Assembly (NCBI RefSeq): GCF_029625905.1
Contig: NZ_JARTLM010000006.1
Span: 1-64,000, forward strand
Direction of reading: 5' to 3'
DNA length: 64,000 nucleotides
Source: Hydrogenovibrio sp. 3SP14C1
Lineage (GTDB): Bacteria; Pseudomonadota; Gammaproteobacteria; Thiomicrospirales; Thiomicrospiraceae
This document shows, piece by piece, positions 42,010 through 52,294 of this stretch. The notes beneath the pieces were generated by a model. It saw only the letters and a program-made list of their open reading frames with translations, ran no database searches and had not been told where the DNA came from. A program made the translations under genes and the position numbers. Each line of letters opens with the position of its first letter. Positions within the stretch are counted from its first letter, which is position 1.

Positions 42010-43332
42010 TTATGTGGCCTTGCGTTGATGGGTTAAAAAGAGCCTTTCTCCGACAAAAATCAACCCTAACCCTATTAGAGCGGCGTAGATAACAAAGGGG
42101 TCGGTTTGAGCTTTAACCGCAATCAATGCGATGAGAATGACGATGTCTAAAATGATCGCCGTTATTAAAATGGCGGCATTGGCGTTTACTTCCTCACGAA
42201 GATAGCGAAATACCCCCCAATGAATAGCGATGTCCATGATGATATAAAAGATTGCGCCTAATGCTGCAATACGACTTAGATCAAAAAATATCGTGAGTAG
42301 CATCGCAATAACAATAGTGTAAACCAAGGTGTGCTTTTGAAGATCACCCGGCATGCCAAAGTGGCGATGGGGAACCAATTTCATTTCTGTCAGCATGGCC
42401 AGCATTCGGCTCACCGCAAAGACACTGGCAATGACACCCGAAACGGTTGCGGTGATTGCGAAAATAACGGTAAACCATAACCCTGCACCACCAAAAGCAG
42501 GTCTAGCCGCCTCTGCCAAAGCATAATCTTTGGCTTGTACGATTTCTTCAATGCTCAGGTTGGCACCAATCGCAAAGGTCACCAACATATACAAAGTTAG
42601 ACAAAGTGAAATCGAAATAATAATGGCTCTACCGACATTTTGATGAGGGTTTTCAATTTCCCCGCCACTATTGGTGATGGTGGTAAACCCTTTATAAGCC
42701 AATACCGCCAAAGCGACTGCACCCAAAAAATCTGCACTGCTGGAGGCTGCAGGAGGGGTGGCCGAAATGCTTTCAAAAGACAAACCAGAAACCCATAAGC
42801 CGGCTAATGCAAAAACAACCAGGCCTGCAATTTTGATGAACGCCATAAAAAAAGAAAAACGTTCAATAAATCGGTTGCTTAAGATATTGATGAAAAAAGC
42901 AATGAGCAATAGCCCAACCCCTAAGGCCGGAATTATCCAATCTGGGTATTGCTCAGCGTCAAATAATTCCATGGTGTAGGTGCCAAAGGTTCTGGCGACC
43001 AAACTTTCATTAATAACCATTGAAAAATACATTAATAATGCACCCGCACCCGTCATGACGGTTTTGCCATAGGCTTTTTTGAGGAACATCGCAATCCCAC
43101 CTGCAGAAGGATAGGCATTCGACATTTTGACATAAGAATAAGCACTGAACCCAGCCACAATGGCGGCGGCAAGAAAGGCAAGTGGAAACCAGCTTTTTGC
43201 CAGCTCGGCTACTTGTCCGGTTAGCGCAAAAATACCTGCCCCAATCATAACCCCCGTCCCCATGGCGACAGCACCGGTTAAGGTTAAACTATTGGATTGG
43301 TAATGCGTTGATTTCATCTGAGAGTGTTCCAT
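42010..43332 (-). CDS. APC-superfamily amino acid permease
   Basis: 440 residues, about twelve helices. The first helix carries the APC motif GTGVMIGAGIFALTGQVAELA (unwound substrate site), and GFSAYSYVKMSNAYPSAGG and AYKGFTTITNSGGEIENP are typical of amino-acid/polyamine permeases. GAGGA lies about 5 bases before the ATG. Inner-membrane importer; substrate unknown. It converges with the BCCT gene and shares the minus strand with the ZIP gene upstream. Confidence 0.88.
   Translation of the reverse strand: MEHSQMKSTHYQSNSLTLTGAVAMGTGVMIGAGIFALTGQVAELAKSWFPLAFLAAAIVAGFSAYSYVKMSNAYPSAGGIAMFLKKAYGKTVMTGAGALLMYFSMVINESLVARTFGTYTMELFDAEQYPDWIIPALGVGLLLIAFFINILSNRFIERFSFFMAFIKIAGLVVFALAGLWVSGLSFESISATPPAASSSADFLGAVALAVLAYKGFTTITNSGGEIENPHQNVGRAIIISISLCLTLYMLVTFAIGANLSIEEIVQAKDYALAEAARPAFGGAGLWFTVIFAITATVSGVIASVFAVSRMLAMLTEMKLVPHRHFGMPGDLQKHTLVYTIVIAMLLTIFFDLSRIAALGAIFYIIMDIAIHWGVFRYLREEVNANAAILITAIILDIVILIALIAVKAQTDPFVIYAALIGLGLIFVGERLFLTHQRKAT
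42819..42828. repeat. Near copy CCAGGCCTGC in the APC gene
   Basis: One mismatch (last base), 825 bases from exact copy 7. Confidence 0.6.
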
Positions 43333-43498
43333 AAAATCCTCTTTTTTGAAATGTCGTGACGGTTCTAAAATAAAGGTGGTTGCGTATGCATTCAGTCAGA
43401 GAGCTTATTAAAACCGGGATGTCGATAAGCCCATCCTAAGCCAAGAGGGTTTTCGAGTAAAGTCTATGTGAAAAAAAGCCCGTGTGTATTGATGCGAT

Positions 43499-44224
43499 TT
43501 AATGCCAAAAAGCCTGACCCAACATACCGAAGCAAAAGCCAAGAATGGCACCCATAGGGGGTGCCCAATGACGATTCATCTTAGCTTGCGGAGCAATATC
43601 CTGAAAAATTAGATACAAGATACCGCCTGAGGCAAACAGCATCACTGCGCCCAGTAATAACGTATTGCTACTTAAATAATACCAACCGATGACGGCAATG
43701 ATCGGACCAAGTAATGCCAAAATCGCCATAAAACCTAGAATCTGTTTTTTACTGGTACCGGGCTTGGCAACAAGTTCACGATAAGCATTGAAGCCTTCAG
43801 GTAAGTTTTGCAGCCCAATAAATAAAGCCAGTAAAGGTGCGGAAGCGGCGCCGATTGCAAAAGCCCCACCCAGAGCAAGTGACTCTGGCAGGTAGTCTAA
43901 TAGCATCGCGGTAAGCTGGGGTTTTTCTCGGCGCTTGGTACCTAAGTATCGCTCCATCAAAAAGAAAAAAATGCCCCCTAGTAAAAAGAGTCCAACACTC
44001 CAAAAATCTTGGTTAACGTAACGCTTACCTTCCGGCAATAAGACTAATGCAACAGCGGCCACCAAGATACCTCCACCGAACGCAATAACCGCATGGCGAA
44101 GCTCGTTTTCTAACCATTGCGGTCGAATTTTTTCGAAATATCCCAGCAGACCGCCGAGGGGAATACAAGCACCAGCAAACAAGGTATAGAGAATAATTTG
44201 AGTAATTTCAGTCACAAAGGCCAC
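43499..44224 (-). CDS. ZIP-family divalent metal transporter
   Basis: 241 residues with seven or eight helices. The family's core metal motifs are visible as DYLPESLALGGAFAIG (about 109-124) and LQNLPEGFNAYREL (about 137-150), with FGGGILVAAVALVLLPEG in helix 2. It probably imports zinc, iron or manganese. The usual second-site His of HNLPEG is replaced by Gln (LQNLPEG), which may alter metal preference. Single gene on the minus strand, divergent from dut; no clear Zur or Fur box was recognised upstream. Confidence 0.85.
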   Translation of the reverse strand: MAFVTEITQIILYTLFAGACIPLGGLLGYFEKIRPQWLENELRHAVIAFGGGILVAAVALVLLPEGKRYVNQDFWSVGLFLLGGIFFFLMERYLGTKRREKPQLTAMLLDYLPESLALGGAFAIGAASAPLLALFIGLQNLPEGFNAYRELVAKPGTSKKQILGFMAILALLGPIIAVIGWYYLSSNTLLLGAVMLFASGGILYLIFQDIAPQAKMNRHWAPPMGAILGFCFGMLGQAFWH

Positions 44225-44365
44225 TTGCTTAAAAAGGATGAATTGTTATCGTAATTTAAATCTGGGAAGTAAGCAAAAATTGTTATTTTTTATTTAATCC
44301 CTATCTAAGGAAGACCCCCTTTTTATTGTAAAATAGCCTGATTAAAAGAAAGAGGAACAAAAAAC

Positions 44366-44827
44366 ATGACGATGCAAGTGCAATATAAAATTCTAGACGC
44401 TCGTTTAGGGAATGAAATTGAGATGCCGCATTATGGTACAAAAGGGTCAGCCGGATTAGACTTAAGGGCCTGTATTGAAACCGATATGGTCATTGAACCA
44501 GGACAAACCGTTCTGATTCCAACCGGGATGGCGATTCACTTGGATGATCCCGGGTTAGCGGCCATGTTGTTGCCTCGTTCTGGGTTAGGGCATAAGCACG
44601 GTATTGTATTGGGAAATTTGGTGGGGTTAATCGATTCCGACTATCAAGGGCCGTTAATGGTTTCTTGCTGGAATCGAAGTGAGCAAGCTTATAAAGTTGC
44701 TGTCGGTGAACGAATCGCCCAAATGGTGATTGTTCCTGTTCTTCAACCTGTTTTTACTCAGGTGGAAGAGTTTGGCGATGCGACAGAACGAGGTGAAGGT
44801 GGTTTCGGTCACACTGGAAGTCATTAA
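44366..44827 (+). CDS. dut: Deoxyuridine 5'-triphosphate nucleotidohydrolase
   Basis: 153 residues, normal trimeric dUTPase length; hydrolyses dUTP to dUMP and keeps uracil out of DNA. All five motifs are visible: [38 protein letters not shown], and the C-terminal [10 protein letters not shown] loop. AGAGGAAC precedes the ATG. In the classical order it follows coaBC and precedes algC, but here accessory transporters lie between coaBC and dut. Confidence 0.97.
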   Translation: MTMQVQYKILDARLGNEIEMPHYGTKGSAGLDLRACIETDMVIEPGQTVLIPTGMAIHLDDPGLAAMLLPRSGLGHKHGIVLGNLVGLIDSDYQGPLMVSCWNRSEQAYKVAVGERIAQMVIVPVLQPVFTQVEEFGDATERGEGGFGHTGSH

Positions 44828-44898
44828 AATAATCATTTTTCTGTAATGTCTGTCAATTAAAATCAATACACAACTCTTATAACTAGTCAGGTAAATGA

Positions 44899-46284
44899 AT
44901 GTCACACGTTGAGCCTAGTATTTTCAGAACCTACGATATTCGTGGCATTGTCGATCAAGCTTTCAGTGAAGAAACGGTTGAGCTGATTGGAAAATCGTTA
45001 GGCTCAGAGCTGGTTCGTCAAAACGAGAAAGAGATCGTTTTAGGACGAGATGGTCGGTTATCGGGAGACCGTTTTTCAAAGGCAATGACGAAAGGACTGA
45101 CTTCTGTCGGTGTCAATGTAATGGATTTAGGGCAAGTAACCACCTCAATGGTGTATTTTGCTGCAGAAACCTTACCGAATGTCAGTTCTTGTGTTGTGAT
45201 AACGGGGTCGCATAACCCTCCAAACTATAACGGCATTAAGATGGTGGTTAATGGTCTGACGTTGTATGGGGATTATATTCAAGCCCTTCTAAAGCGTATT
45301 CAACAGCGTGATTTCGTGAACGATGTCAGCTCGGGTAATTATTCACAATACGATATTGCTCCCGCTTACCAACAAAGCATTGTTTCAAATATACACTTGT
45401 CACGTCCTTTGAAAGTGGTGATGGATGCAGGCAATGGCATTGCCGGGGCTTATGCACCTGAAATTTTTCGTCGACTAGGCTGTGATGTTATTGAGTTGTT
45501 TTGTGAGGTAGATGGACACTTTCCCAATCATCACCCCGATCCAGCTAAGCTCAAGAATCTGGAAGATCTCTCTCAGAAGGTGATTGAGACGCAAGCTGAT
45601 ATTGGGTTTGCTTTTGATGGAGATGGCGATCGTTGTGGTGTGGTTGATGACCAAGGGGTTGCACTTTATCCTGATCGGCAAATGATGTTGTTTGCTCGAG
45701 ATATTCTGAGTCGACAGCCAGGGGCGGAAATCTTGTATGACATTAAATGCACTGCCTTGCTGCCGAAATTAATTCATGAAGCTGGCGGCAAGCCTACAAT
45801 GTGGAAAACCGGACATTCTTTTATGAAAGCGAAGATGCGAGAGTCGGGTGCTGCTTTGGGAGGGGAAGTGTCAGGGCATATGTTTTTTAAAGAACGTTGG
45901 TATGGCTTTGATGATGGCATTTATACTGCTGCGCGGATGTCGGAAATTGTAGCAGGACAAACGCTGAAAACCTCGGAGTTATTTGCTCAATTGCCAGATG
46001 CCTATAACACGCCTGAAATCGATATCCCTTTTGCGGAAGGTGAACACTATGCTTTTATGAAAAAAATTGAAGCCGTTGCCGATTTCCCCGAGGCAGAAAT
46101 ATTTGATCTGGACGGTATTCGTGCCGATTTTAAAGATGGCTGGGGGCTTATTCGCCCTTCAAATACGTCACCGGTTATTGTGCTACGGTTTGAAGGGGAA
46201 ACGCCACAAGCGTTACAGCGTATTCAACAGCAATTTAAAACCCTGATGTTAAAAGTGGATCCGACTCTGTTACTGCCTTTTTAA
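44899..46284 (+). CDS. algC: Phosphomannomutase/phosphoglucomutase
   Basis: 461 residues, four-domain alpha-D-phosphohexomutase. The phosphoserine loop is VITGSHNPPNYNGIK with the Ser near 104, the metal loop is FDGDGDRC near 237-244, the sugar-specificity loop GGEVSGHMFF near 320, and the phosphate-binding loop RPSNTSPVIVLRFE near 418. It interconverts mannose- or glucose-6-phosphate and the 1-phosphates for polysaccharide precursors. It follows dut by 71 bases on the same strand, a conserved pairing in Pseudomonas-like genomes. Confidence 0.93.
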   Translation: MSHVEPSIFRTYDIRGIVDQAFSEETVELIGKSLGSELVRQNEKEIVLGRDGRLSGDRFSKAMTKGLTSVGVNVMDLGQVTTSMVYFAAETLPNVSSCVVITGSHNPPNYNGIKMVVNGLTLYGDYIQALLKRIQQRDFVNDVSSGNYSQYDIAPAYQQSIVSNIHLSRPLKVVMDAGNGIAGAYAPEIFRRLGCDVIELFCEVDGHFPNHHPDPAKLKNLEDLSQKVIETQADIGFAFDGDGDRCGVVDDQGVALYPDRQMMLFARDILSRQPGAEILYDIKCTALLPKLIHEAGGKPTMWKTGHSFMKAKMRESGAALGGEVSGHMFFKERWYGFDDGIYTAARMSEIVAGQTLKTSELFAQLPDAYNTPEIDIPFAEGEHYAFMKKIEAVADFPEAEIFDLDGIRADFKDGWGLIRPSNTSPVIVLRFEGETPQALQRIQQQFKTLMLKVDPTLLLPF

Positions 46285-46401
46285 TAGGGAGTGTATTAAC
46301 ATCTAATAATGTTAGTGAGTTTACGGAGTTTTTTATTGTGAAATAAAGGGTTGCTGATTAGAATACAGTTACTCATTTCAATTAAAGTGAATCAAACGAT
46401 A

Positions 46402-47220
46402 ATGCAAGAGCGATTAAGAGCGGGTTTAAAAGCGATACAAGGGGTAAAAATCCCAGACTTACCAAAAGAAATCATGGAGTTAGATGCAGCTCTGAGTAGT
46501 AAATTTCCCAATAATCAAGCCATAACAGATATTATTGAAAGTAATACGAAGTTATCAGGTGAAGTATTGCGAATCGTAAACTCGCCTGTCATGAAGCTTA
46601 AGACGCCGGTGAAATCGATTCGTGAGTCGGTTGATGTACTCGGCTATGTTAATTTAAGAAACCTGGTAATCTCGGCAGCCATTAAGAATCTGTTTAACAC
46701 CCATGAAGTTGAAGGCATTATCGAGCATTCGAAAGATGTGGCATTTTGTTGCGCCGAACTGTCAGAATACATTGCTGATATTTCACGCGATGAAGCTTAT
46801 TTGTTAGGGCTTTTCCATAATGGAGGGAGTTTGTTGTTGGCGACCAAAGATGCCGACAATTATGACAAAATGTTTTCACGTTTAAATACGCATCCTGTTT
46901 CAGGTGTTCAAAAAGAAATTGATGACTATGGAGCAAGTCATGCCGATATTGGTATTTTATTAGGACAAAAATGGAAGCTTTCGGTAGAAATGCTGAACGC
47001 GATTATGTTGCACCATATTCCTGAAAACAATGTCGGCAAAGATAAAGTTCGCGGTATGATTGCCATGTTGAAAGTTGCGAATGTGGTTGTTAATGAAGTT
47101 TCTTATGGTGCCTACATGACAGAAGAAGCGCGTGATTATATGGCAGAAGGGCAAGAAGAATTGATGCTGGAAGCCGCTGTCGTGAATCAATTGCGCCGTG
47201 TTTTAATCAGTTCATCATAA
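46402..47220 (+). CDS. HDOD-domain signalling protein
   Basis: 272 residues from the ATG at 46402; the in-frame TTG at 46351 lacks support. Residues about 10-210 form an HDOD domain (LPKEIMELDAALSS, DIIESNTKLSGEVLRIVNSP, VLGYVNLRNLVISAA, LLGLFHNGGSLLL). This is the HD-related, usually non-catalytic fold found in two-component and c-di-GMP proteins. HN replaces the catalytic HD pair, as is usual. The stop overlaps the stop region of the convergent aminotransferase gene by 6 bases. The role is unknown. Confidence 0.88.
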   Translation: MQERLRAGLKAIQGVKIPDLPKEIMELDAALSSKFPNNQAITDIIESNTKLSGEVLRIVNSPVMKLKTPVKSIRESVDVLGYVNLRNLVISAAIKNLFNTHEVEGIIEHSKDVAFCCAELSEYIADISRDEAYLLGLFHNGGSLLLATKDADNYDKMFSRLNTHPVSGVQKEIDDYGASHADIGILLGQKWKLSVEMLNAIMLHHIPENNVGKDKVRGMIAMLKVANVVVNEVSYGAYMTEEARDYMAEGQEELMLEAAVVNQLRRVLISSS

Positions 47221-48405
47221 AGTCGACGTTTCGATAAAGGCGCTGATTTTCTGAACCGCCTTTTTTAATTGATCTTCTGTGGTTGTATATGCCAATCGAA
47301 CATGGCGGTTGGCTTTGTAAGTACCGAAGTCTGTTCCCGGCGTTAAAGCCACTCCCGTTTCTGCCAGTAATCTTGAACAGAACTGTTCCGAATCATCTGT
47401 ATAGTTTGAAACATCCCAATAGAGATAAAAGGCTCCTTGAGGCAAAATGCTAGGTGCAATGCCGGCTTTTTCCATGGCTTGAAACAGAGTGTTGCGCCGA
47501 TTTTCAAATATTTTTCGACGTTCTTCCAGCAGTGTTAAAGCATCTGAATCCAATACTCTTAAAGCACCATATTGCGATGGTGTTGGCGCAGAAAGAAACA
47601 AGTTTTGCCCCAGTCGTTCCAGTACCGACATTAAATGAGAAGGCGCCACCAACCAGCCTAAACGCCATCCGGTCATATTAAAAAACTTAGAAAAAGAGTT
47701 AATGACAATCACATTTTCAGGGAGTGAGGAATGGCTTAAAATTGATTCAGGTGGACGTTCGTAAACCAACCCTTGATAAATTTCATCGACTAAGAAATAA
47801 GCATTTTTCGTTGCTGCAAACTTTGCCATTTTGATAAGCTCATCTTGTTCAATCACGGTACCACTTGGGTTTGCCGGGCTGGCAACCATGACGACTTTGA
47901 TGCCTTCTTGCCAGTGAGTTTGGAGATGTGACAGAGTCAATTGATAGTTACTGTCAGCGTCGACTGGCAGCAGTACTAGCTGACCATGCAACAGCTGAAC
48001 AAATTGACGATTGCAGGGATAGGTTGGGTCTGACATGAGTACCTTATCTTCTGGATTGAGAAGGGCGGTCAATGCTAACTGTAATGCTGATGATGACCCT
48101 GGTGTCAGCATGATGTTTTCGCTTTTTACTTTGGCATGGTAGAAACTGGCATAAAACGCACTGAGTTTTTGACGGAGTTCAGGTAATCCTAACGTGGGAG
48201 TGTAATGCGTTTTCCCTTGGTCTAAAGCATTTTTAACCGCGGTGTGTACACTTTCAAGGGATTCGAAATCCGGCTCACCAATTTCCATGTGAATAATGTC
48301 TCGGCCGGCCTGTTCAAGCGCTTTGGCTTCGCCTAAAATTTTCATCACCCGGAACGGTTGGAGGGTTTTAGCCTGGTCTGAAATGCTGGTCGTAAAGTCG
48401 GTCAT
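47215..48405 (-). CDS. PLP-dependent class I/II aminotransferase
   Basis: 396 residues, fold type I. It begins with SISDQAKTLQPFRVMKIL, has IHMEIGEPDF near the N-terminus and SPANPSGTV (Asn contacting PLP). The PLP Lys lies in SFSKFFNMTGWRLGW near 233, and the carboxylate-binding Arg is in the C-terminal HVRLAYTT. Members include aspartate, alanine and aromatic aminotransferases; the substrate cannot be fixed. It converges with the HDOD gene (6-base overlap) and diverges from yajQ. Confidence 0.9.
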   Translation of the reverse strand: MTDFTTSISDQAKTLQPFRVMKILGEAKALEQAGRDIIHMEIGEPDFESLESVHTAVKNALDQGKTHYTPTLGLPELRQKLSAFYASFYHAKVKSENIMLTPGSSSALQLALTALLNPEDKVLMSDPTYPCNRQFVQLLHGQLVLLPVDADSNYQLTLSHLQTHWQEGIKVVMVASPANPSGTVIEQDELIKMAKFAATKNAYFLVDEIYQGLVYERPPESILSHSSLPENVIVINSFSKFFNMTGWRLGWLVAPSHLMSVLERLGQNLFLSAPTPSQYGALRVLDSDALTLLEERRKIFENRRNTLFQAMEKAGIAPSILPQGAFYLYWDVSNYTDDSEQFCSRLLAETGVALTPGTDFGTYKANRHVRLAYTTTEDQLKKAVQKISAFIETSTL

Positions 48406-48554
48406 AAGAGTTCTTCAAATCGATAAGATAGCTTATCCTACCATGCCTTTCCAGACGGCTATCTTTATTCACACTTAAAAATAGCAACTGAGAATGACAA
48501 GGGAATGTTAAAATAACGCTTTATTTTAGATAGGCTTATAAGGCTGAAAAGCAG

Positions 48555-48564
48555 CCAGGCCTGG
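48555..48564. repeat. CCAGGCCTGG palindrome, copy 8
   Basis: Exact copy in the divergent gap between the aminotransferase and yajQ genes, ending 17 bases before the yajQ ATG. It lies downstream of neither gene, so this copy cannot be a terminator. Confidence 0.85.
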
Positions 48565-48581
48565 TCATTTTAGGAGAAGAT

Positions 48582-49067
48582 ATGCCTTCATTTGATATTG
48601 TTTCAGAATTAGACCAACATGAGTTAACCAATGCTGTTGACCAAGCAAATAAAGAAGTGACAACGCGTTATGATTTTAAAGGAACTGATTCTAGTTTTGA
48701 GCTAAAAGAATCTAAAGTAACATTAAAAACCGAGTCGGAATTTCAATTACAGCAAATGCTAAATATTCTGATTGAGAAAGCCAATCGCCGTGGGATTGAT
48801 GTGAAATGTATGGAAATTAATGATCCTGATATTCAGTTAAAAACCTCAAAACAAGTGGTTGAGATGAAAGAAGGGTTAGATGCGCCTCTGGCTAAAAAAA
48901 TCATTAAAACCATTAAAGAATCAAAGCTCAAAGTGCAAGCGGCAAAGCAGGAAGACTCGATTCGTGTGACGGGTAAAAAACGGGATGACTTACAAGCCGT
49001 GATGCAGTTATTGAAAGGAATGGAAGATCTTGAAATGCCATTACAGTTTAATAACTTTAGAGATTAA
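48582..49067 (+). CDS. YajQ-family cyclic-di-GMP-binding protein
   Basis: 161 residues, full family length. MPSFDIVSELDQHELTNAVD at the start and TTRYDFKGTDSSFEL near 26-40 are the signature; two ferredoxin-like halves follow, ending MPLQFNNFRD. YajQ proteins bind nucleotides, and some bind c-di-GMP and act with transcription factors. AGGAGA precedes the ATG by 6 bases, and an exact CCAGGCCTGG lies just upstream of that. In a window with three cyclases it is a plausible effector. Confidence 0.95.
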   Translation: MPSFDIVSELDQHELTNAVDQANKEVTTRYDFKGTDSSFELKESKVTLKTESEFQLQQMLNILIEKANRRGIDVKCMEINDPDIQLKTSKQVVEMKEGLDAPLAKKIIKTIKESKLKVQAAKQEDSIRVTGKKRDDLQAVMQLLKGMEDLEMPLQFNNFRD

Positions 49068-49097
49068 TCTGCCTGATTGACTCAATAAAATGTCTTA

Positions 49098-49280
49098 CTG
49101 GTCGATACCCTATTTAAGCTTCCACCAAGAATGAAGCACTCTAAACAATAGAAAAGAAATTGCCAAAGCAATTCGACTAGGCTAATAAGCCGTCACCGTT
49201 CATCGACCAGAAATGAAAGTGTGATTCTACGACCTCGTACAAGTTCGCTTGTTGCGGTTAAACAAGGGAAATTTGTTTAA
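49098..49280 (+). ncRNA. Candidate structured leader RNA upstream of the EF-hand gene
   Basis: CTGGTCGAT (49098-49106) and ATCGACCAG (49202-49210) form a perfect 9-bp closing stem. Inside lie three hairpins: GCTTC/GAAGC (49118-49137), AATTGC-CAAA-GCAATT (49158-49173) and GGCT-AATA-AGCC (49180-49191), giving a multibranch fold. After the closing stem comes ACAAG-TTCG-CTTGT (49239-49252), a UUCG tetraloop hairpin, then an AAACAA/TTTGTTT pair. It fits no riboswitch consensus I can recall; it may be a leader or a small RNA. Confidence 0.45.
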
Positions 49281-49304
49281 TAACGTATCGTGGAGCACTA
49301 AAAA

Positions 49305-50597
49305 ATGATTATTCAATCCTCCGCTGTTCGCCTGGAACAGCAACATCAGTTTGACTCGTCTTTATCAGAAAAACAAACCTTAGCCATCGGCGAAAAAATT
49401 CGTCCACAGTTGCTGGCCAATAGTGAGCGACGAGTTGATTTTCAACAAACAGAACGTTTTGATTATTTGCATCACAAGCAACGCCAGTTTGAATCCACCA
49501 GCCAAGTCACTCAGGGCCAACAAGAAACGGTTTTCAAGCATAATCAAATTGTTCAAGAGTTAGCGCAATTAAGTTTGGCAGGTGAGTCGGCCTCTGTTGC
49601 ATCACAAAGAGCTTTTCCTGCCAGTGATAAAGCCAGTATTGAAGTCAGTGGTGATGTCGCCTTTTATTTTATGTATCAACTTCACCTGAAAACGTCATCT
49701 TTTTCCGCCATGTCTGCTACCGGTCAAGTCTTATTAAATGATGGGCGTTCAATCAATTTCAAATTGCTCACCACTCATTCAGCTCAAACCGAAGTGACTG
49801 CTGAAAGCAAAGCATCGCTGAGTGTGGCGATGATGCAAGATCCTTTAGTCATTAACTTTGGTGCGGATTCAGTCACCTTAAAGGATCAAATTTTTGAATT
49901 TGATATGCAAGCAGAGGGCGAGCAACAGCATTTTGCACAGTTAGGGACGGGAAGCGGTTTTCTGGTGTTTGATGAAAACCAAGATGGCCAAGTCAATGAC
50001 GGTACTGAGTTATTTGGGACGCAAACTGGCGAAGCCTTCTCTGATTTAGCGGCATTTGATGCCGATGGCAACGGTTGGATTGATGAGGCCGACCCTATTT
50101 TTCAACATTTAAAATTATGGACGGACCAGTCGGATCAAACCAATTTAGTGAGTTTGGCTTCGAAAGGGGTCGGTGCAATTTATCTGGGTAATGCGGCACA
50201 GGAAGAAGATTTAATGGGGCAGCAAGGTGAAAAGCTTGGCCATATTAAGTCGGCTGGAATTGTACTGATGGAAAGTGGAGCGGTTCGAACGGCACAAGCC
50301 ATTGATTTGGCAGAACGTCAATCCCCAGAAAATTCAACAGGACACGCCTTTTTCTCCGTGTCTCAGCAAAACATGTTAAAAGCGTTTGGCGAAGCCATGA
50401 ATGACCTTCAGCAAATGACGCCGGAACGAAGCGTTGAAACAGTGAACCCAAAGATGTCTTTTGCTTCTTTAGAAAGAGGGCAAGAAGCGGCCCAAGATGC
50501 CAAAAGTTTTTTTGAACAATTGCGAGAGCAGATTCAAAAAATGATTGAACAGCGTAAAGCCATATTGGATAGAATTCAGCAACGTTACTCTGCTTAA
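49305..50597 (+). CDS. EF-hand-like calcium-binding protein of unknown function
   Basis: 430 residues, no signal peptide. A Gln/Glu-rich N-terminus (1-110) is followed by a beta-rich middle. Two calcium loops come next: DENQDGQVNDGTE near 222-234 and DADGNGWIDEADP near 251-263, both with the DxDxDG spacing, separated by LFGTQTGEAFSDLAAF. The C-terminus (about 395-430) is a charged helix. Similar proteins occur as hypotheticals in Vibrio and other aquatic gammaproteobacteria. The paired loops resemble those of repeat-type secreted calcium proteins, so type I-like export is possible but unproven. Long structured leader upstream; terminator downstream. Confidence 0.72.
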   Translation: MIIQSSAVRLEQQHQFDSSLSEKQTLAIGEKIRPQLLANSERRVDFQQTERFDYLHHKQRQFESTSQVTQGQQETVFKHNQIVQELAQLSLAGESASVASQRAFPASDKASIEVSGDVAFYFMYQLHLKTSSFSAMSATGQVLLNDGRSINFKLLTTHSAQTEVTAESKASLSVAMMQDPLVINFGADSVTLKDQIFEFDMQAEGEQQHFAQLGTGSGFLVFDENQDGQVNDGTELFGTQTGEAFSDLAAFDADGNGWIDEADPIFQHLKLWTDQSDQTNLVSLASKGVGAIYLGNAAQEEDLMGQQGEKLGHIKSAGIVLMESGAVRTAQAIDLAERQSPENSTGHAFFSVSQQNMLKAFGEAMNDLQQMTPERSVETVNPKMSFASLERGQEAAQDAKSFFEQLREQIQKMIEQRKAILDRIQQRYSA

Positions 50598-50601
50598 AAA
50601 G

Positions 50602-50630
50602 AAAAAAGCCTTCTTAAAGAAGGCTTTTTT
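50602..50630. terminator. Bidirectional terminator between EF-hand and lipoprotein genes
   Basis: AGCCTTC/GAAGGCT around TTAAA with an A run before and a T run after, so it serves both converging genes. Confidence 0.85.
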
Positions 50631-50632
50631 CT

Positions 50633-51169
50633 TTAAGCGTTTTTATCCTTGATCATCTGAACTGCTTCTGGTGGCACCATCTGTTTGATTTGGTTTAGGC
50701 TATCATCCATCCATTCCAAAAACTTTTGAATTTCTAAAAGTTGAACCTTCTCATCTACAAAGGTAATGGCTGTTTGTACTTGGCCGGCTCTGTTTTCAGG
50801 AAGCATTGAAAATTTTGCAAAATTTAAATGGCGATTTAGCGCAATGACTAAAACAAACAGTTCAGGTGAGTGCTGATACTCTTCTTTAATTTCAAAAAGA
50901 CGAGAAACGATAATGCGACTTAATCCGTCTTCAATAACCTTAGGTTCCATTAAAAAATCATGATCGTTATAGCGAACCAATAACTGTGTGGGTGAAATTG
51001 CTTTAGCCGTAAACCCATTATTTTGTAAGGTGGTTACAAGTGTTTCTGTCGCTTCAGAATTGTTTTGATATTGTAAATCAATGGTATTATCCGTTGAAAT
51101 ACGGTGTGGCAGAGTGTCACATCCTGTTAAAAATACCAACGTAAGCAATGCTAAACTCAACCGTTTCAT
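50633..51169 (-). CDS. Putative lipoprotein, possibly YbjN/chaperone-like fold
   Basis: 178 residues. The lipoprotein signal ends LVFLTGC (Cys17). The mature region alternates helices and strands, with NNGFTAKAISPTQLLVRYND and DGLSRIIVSRLFEIKEEY, then LNRHLNFAKFSM. This last pattern resembles YbjN or type-III-secretion-chaperone folds, in which a protein surface binds a partner. That is fold-level inference only. A Glu/Gln-rich helix forms the C-terminus. Single gene, divergent from argB and convergent with the EF-hand gene. Confidence 0.6.
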   Translation of the reverse strand: MKRLSLALLTLVFLTGCDTLPHRISTDNTIDLQYQNNSEATETLVTTLQNNGFTAKAISPTQLLVRYNDHDFLMEPKVIEDGLSRIIVSRLFEIKEEYQHSPELFVLVIALNRHLNFAKFSMLPENRAGQVQTAITFVDEKVQLLEIQKFLEWMDDSLNQIKQMVPPEAVQMIKDKNA

Positions 51170-51350
51170 GCTTGTTCCTTTAAAGTTGTTTGATTGTGGC
51201 GTGATTGTAACGGTACATGACCATCATCACAAGTGAAAGCTTTCACCATCAAAGCCCTTTTTTAGCAATTAAAAATGGTAAAATTGTGTCGTTATTTTTA
51301 GATGATCGGATTCGATTGAGTCGGTTGTTTATTTTCCTTTTTAACCTTAA

Positions 51351-52274
<924 letters not shown>

Positions 52275-52294
52275 GCGGTTTGATACCTTAGTTC

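Noticed and set aside
46351..46401. TTG start for the HDOD protein
   Set aside because: The extra residues are not part of the domain; the ATG at 46402 gives the expected N-terminus.
49098..49210. tRNA-like or c-di-GMP (GEMM) riboswitch
   Set aside because: The three-hairpin fold looks like a cloverleaf, but the arm sizes, lack of a TΨC motif and 9-bp acceptor do not fit a tRNA. The conserved GEMM bases are not present in order. Kept only as an unassigned structured element.
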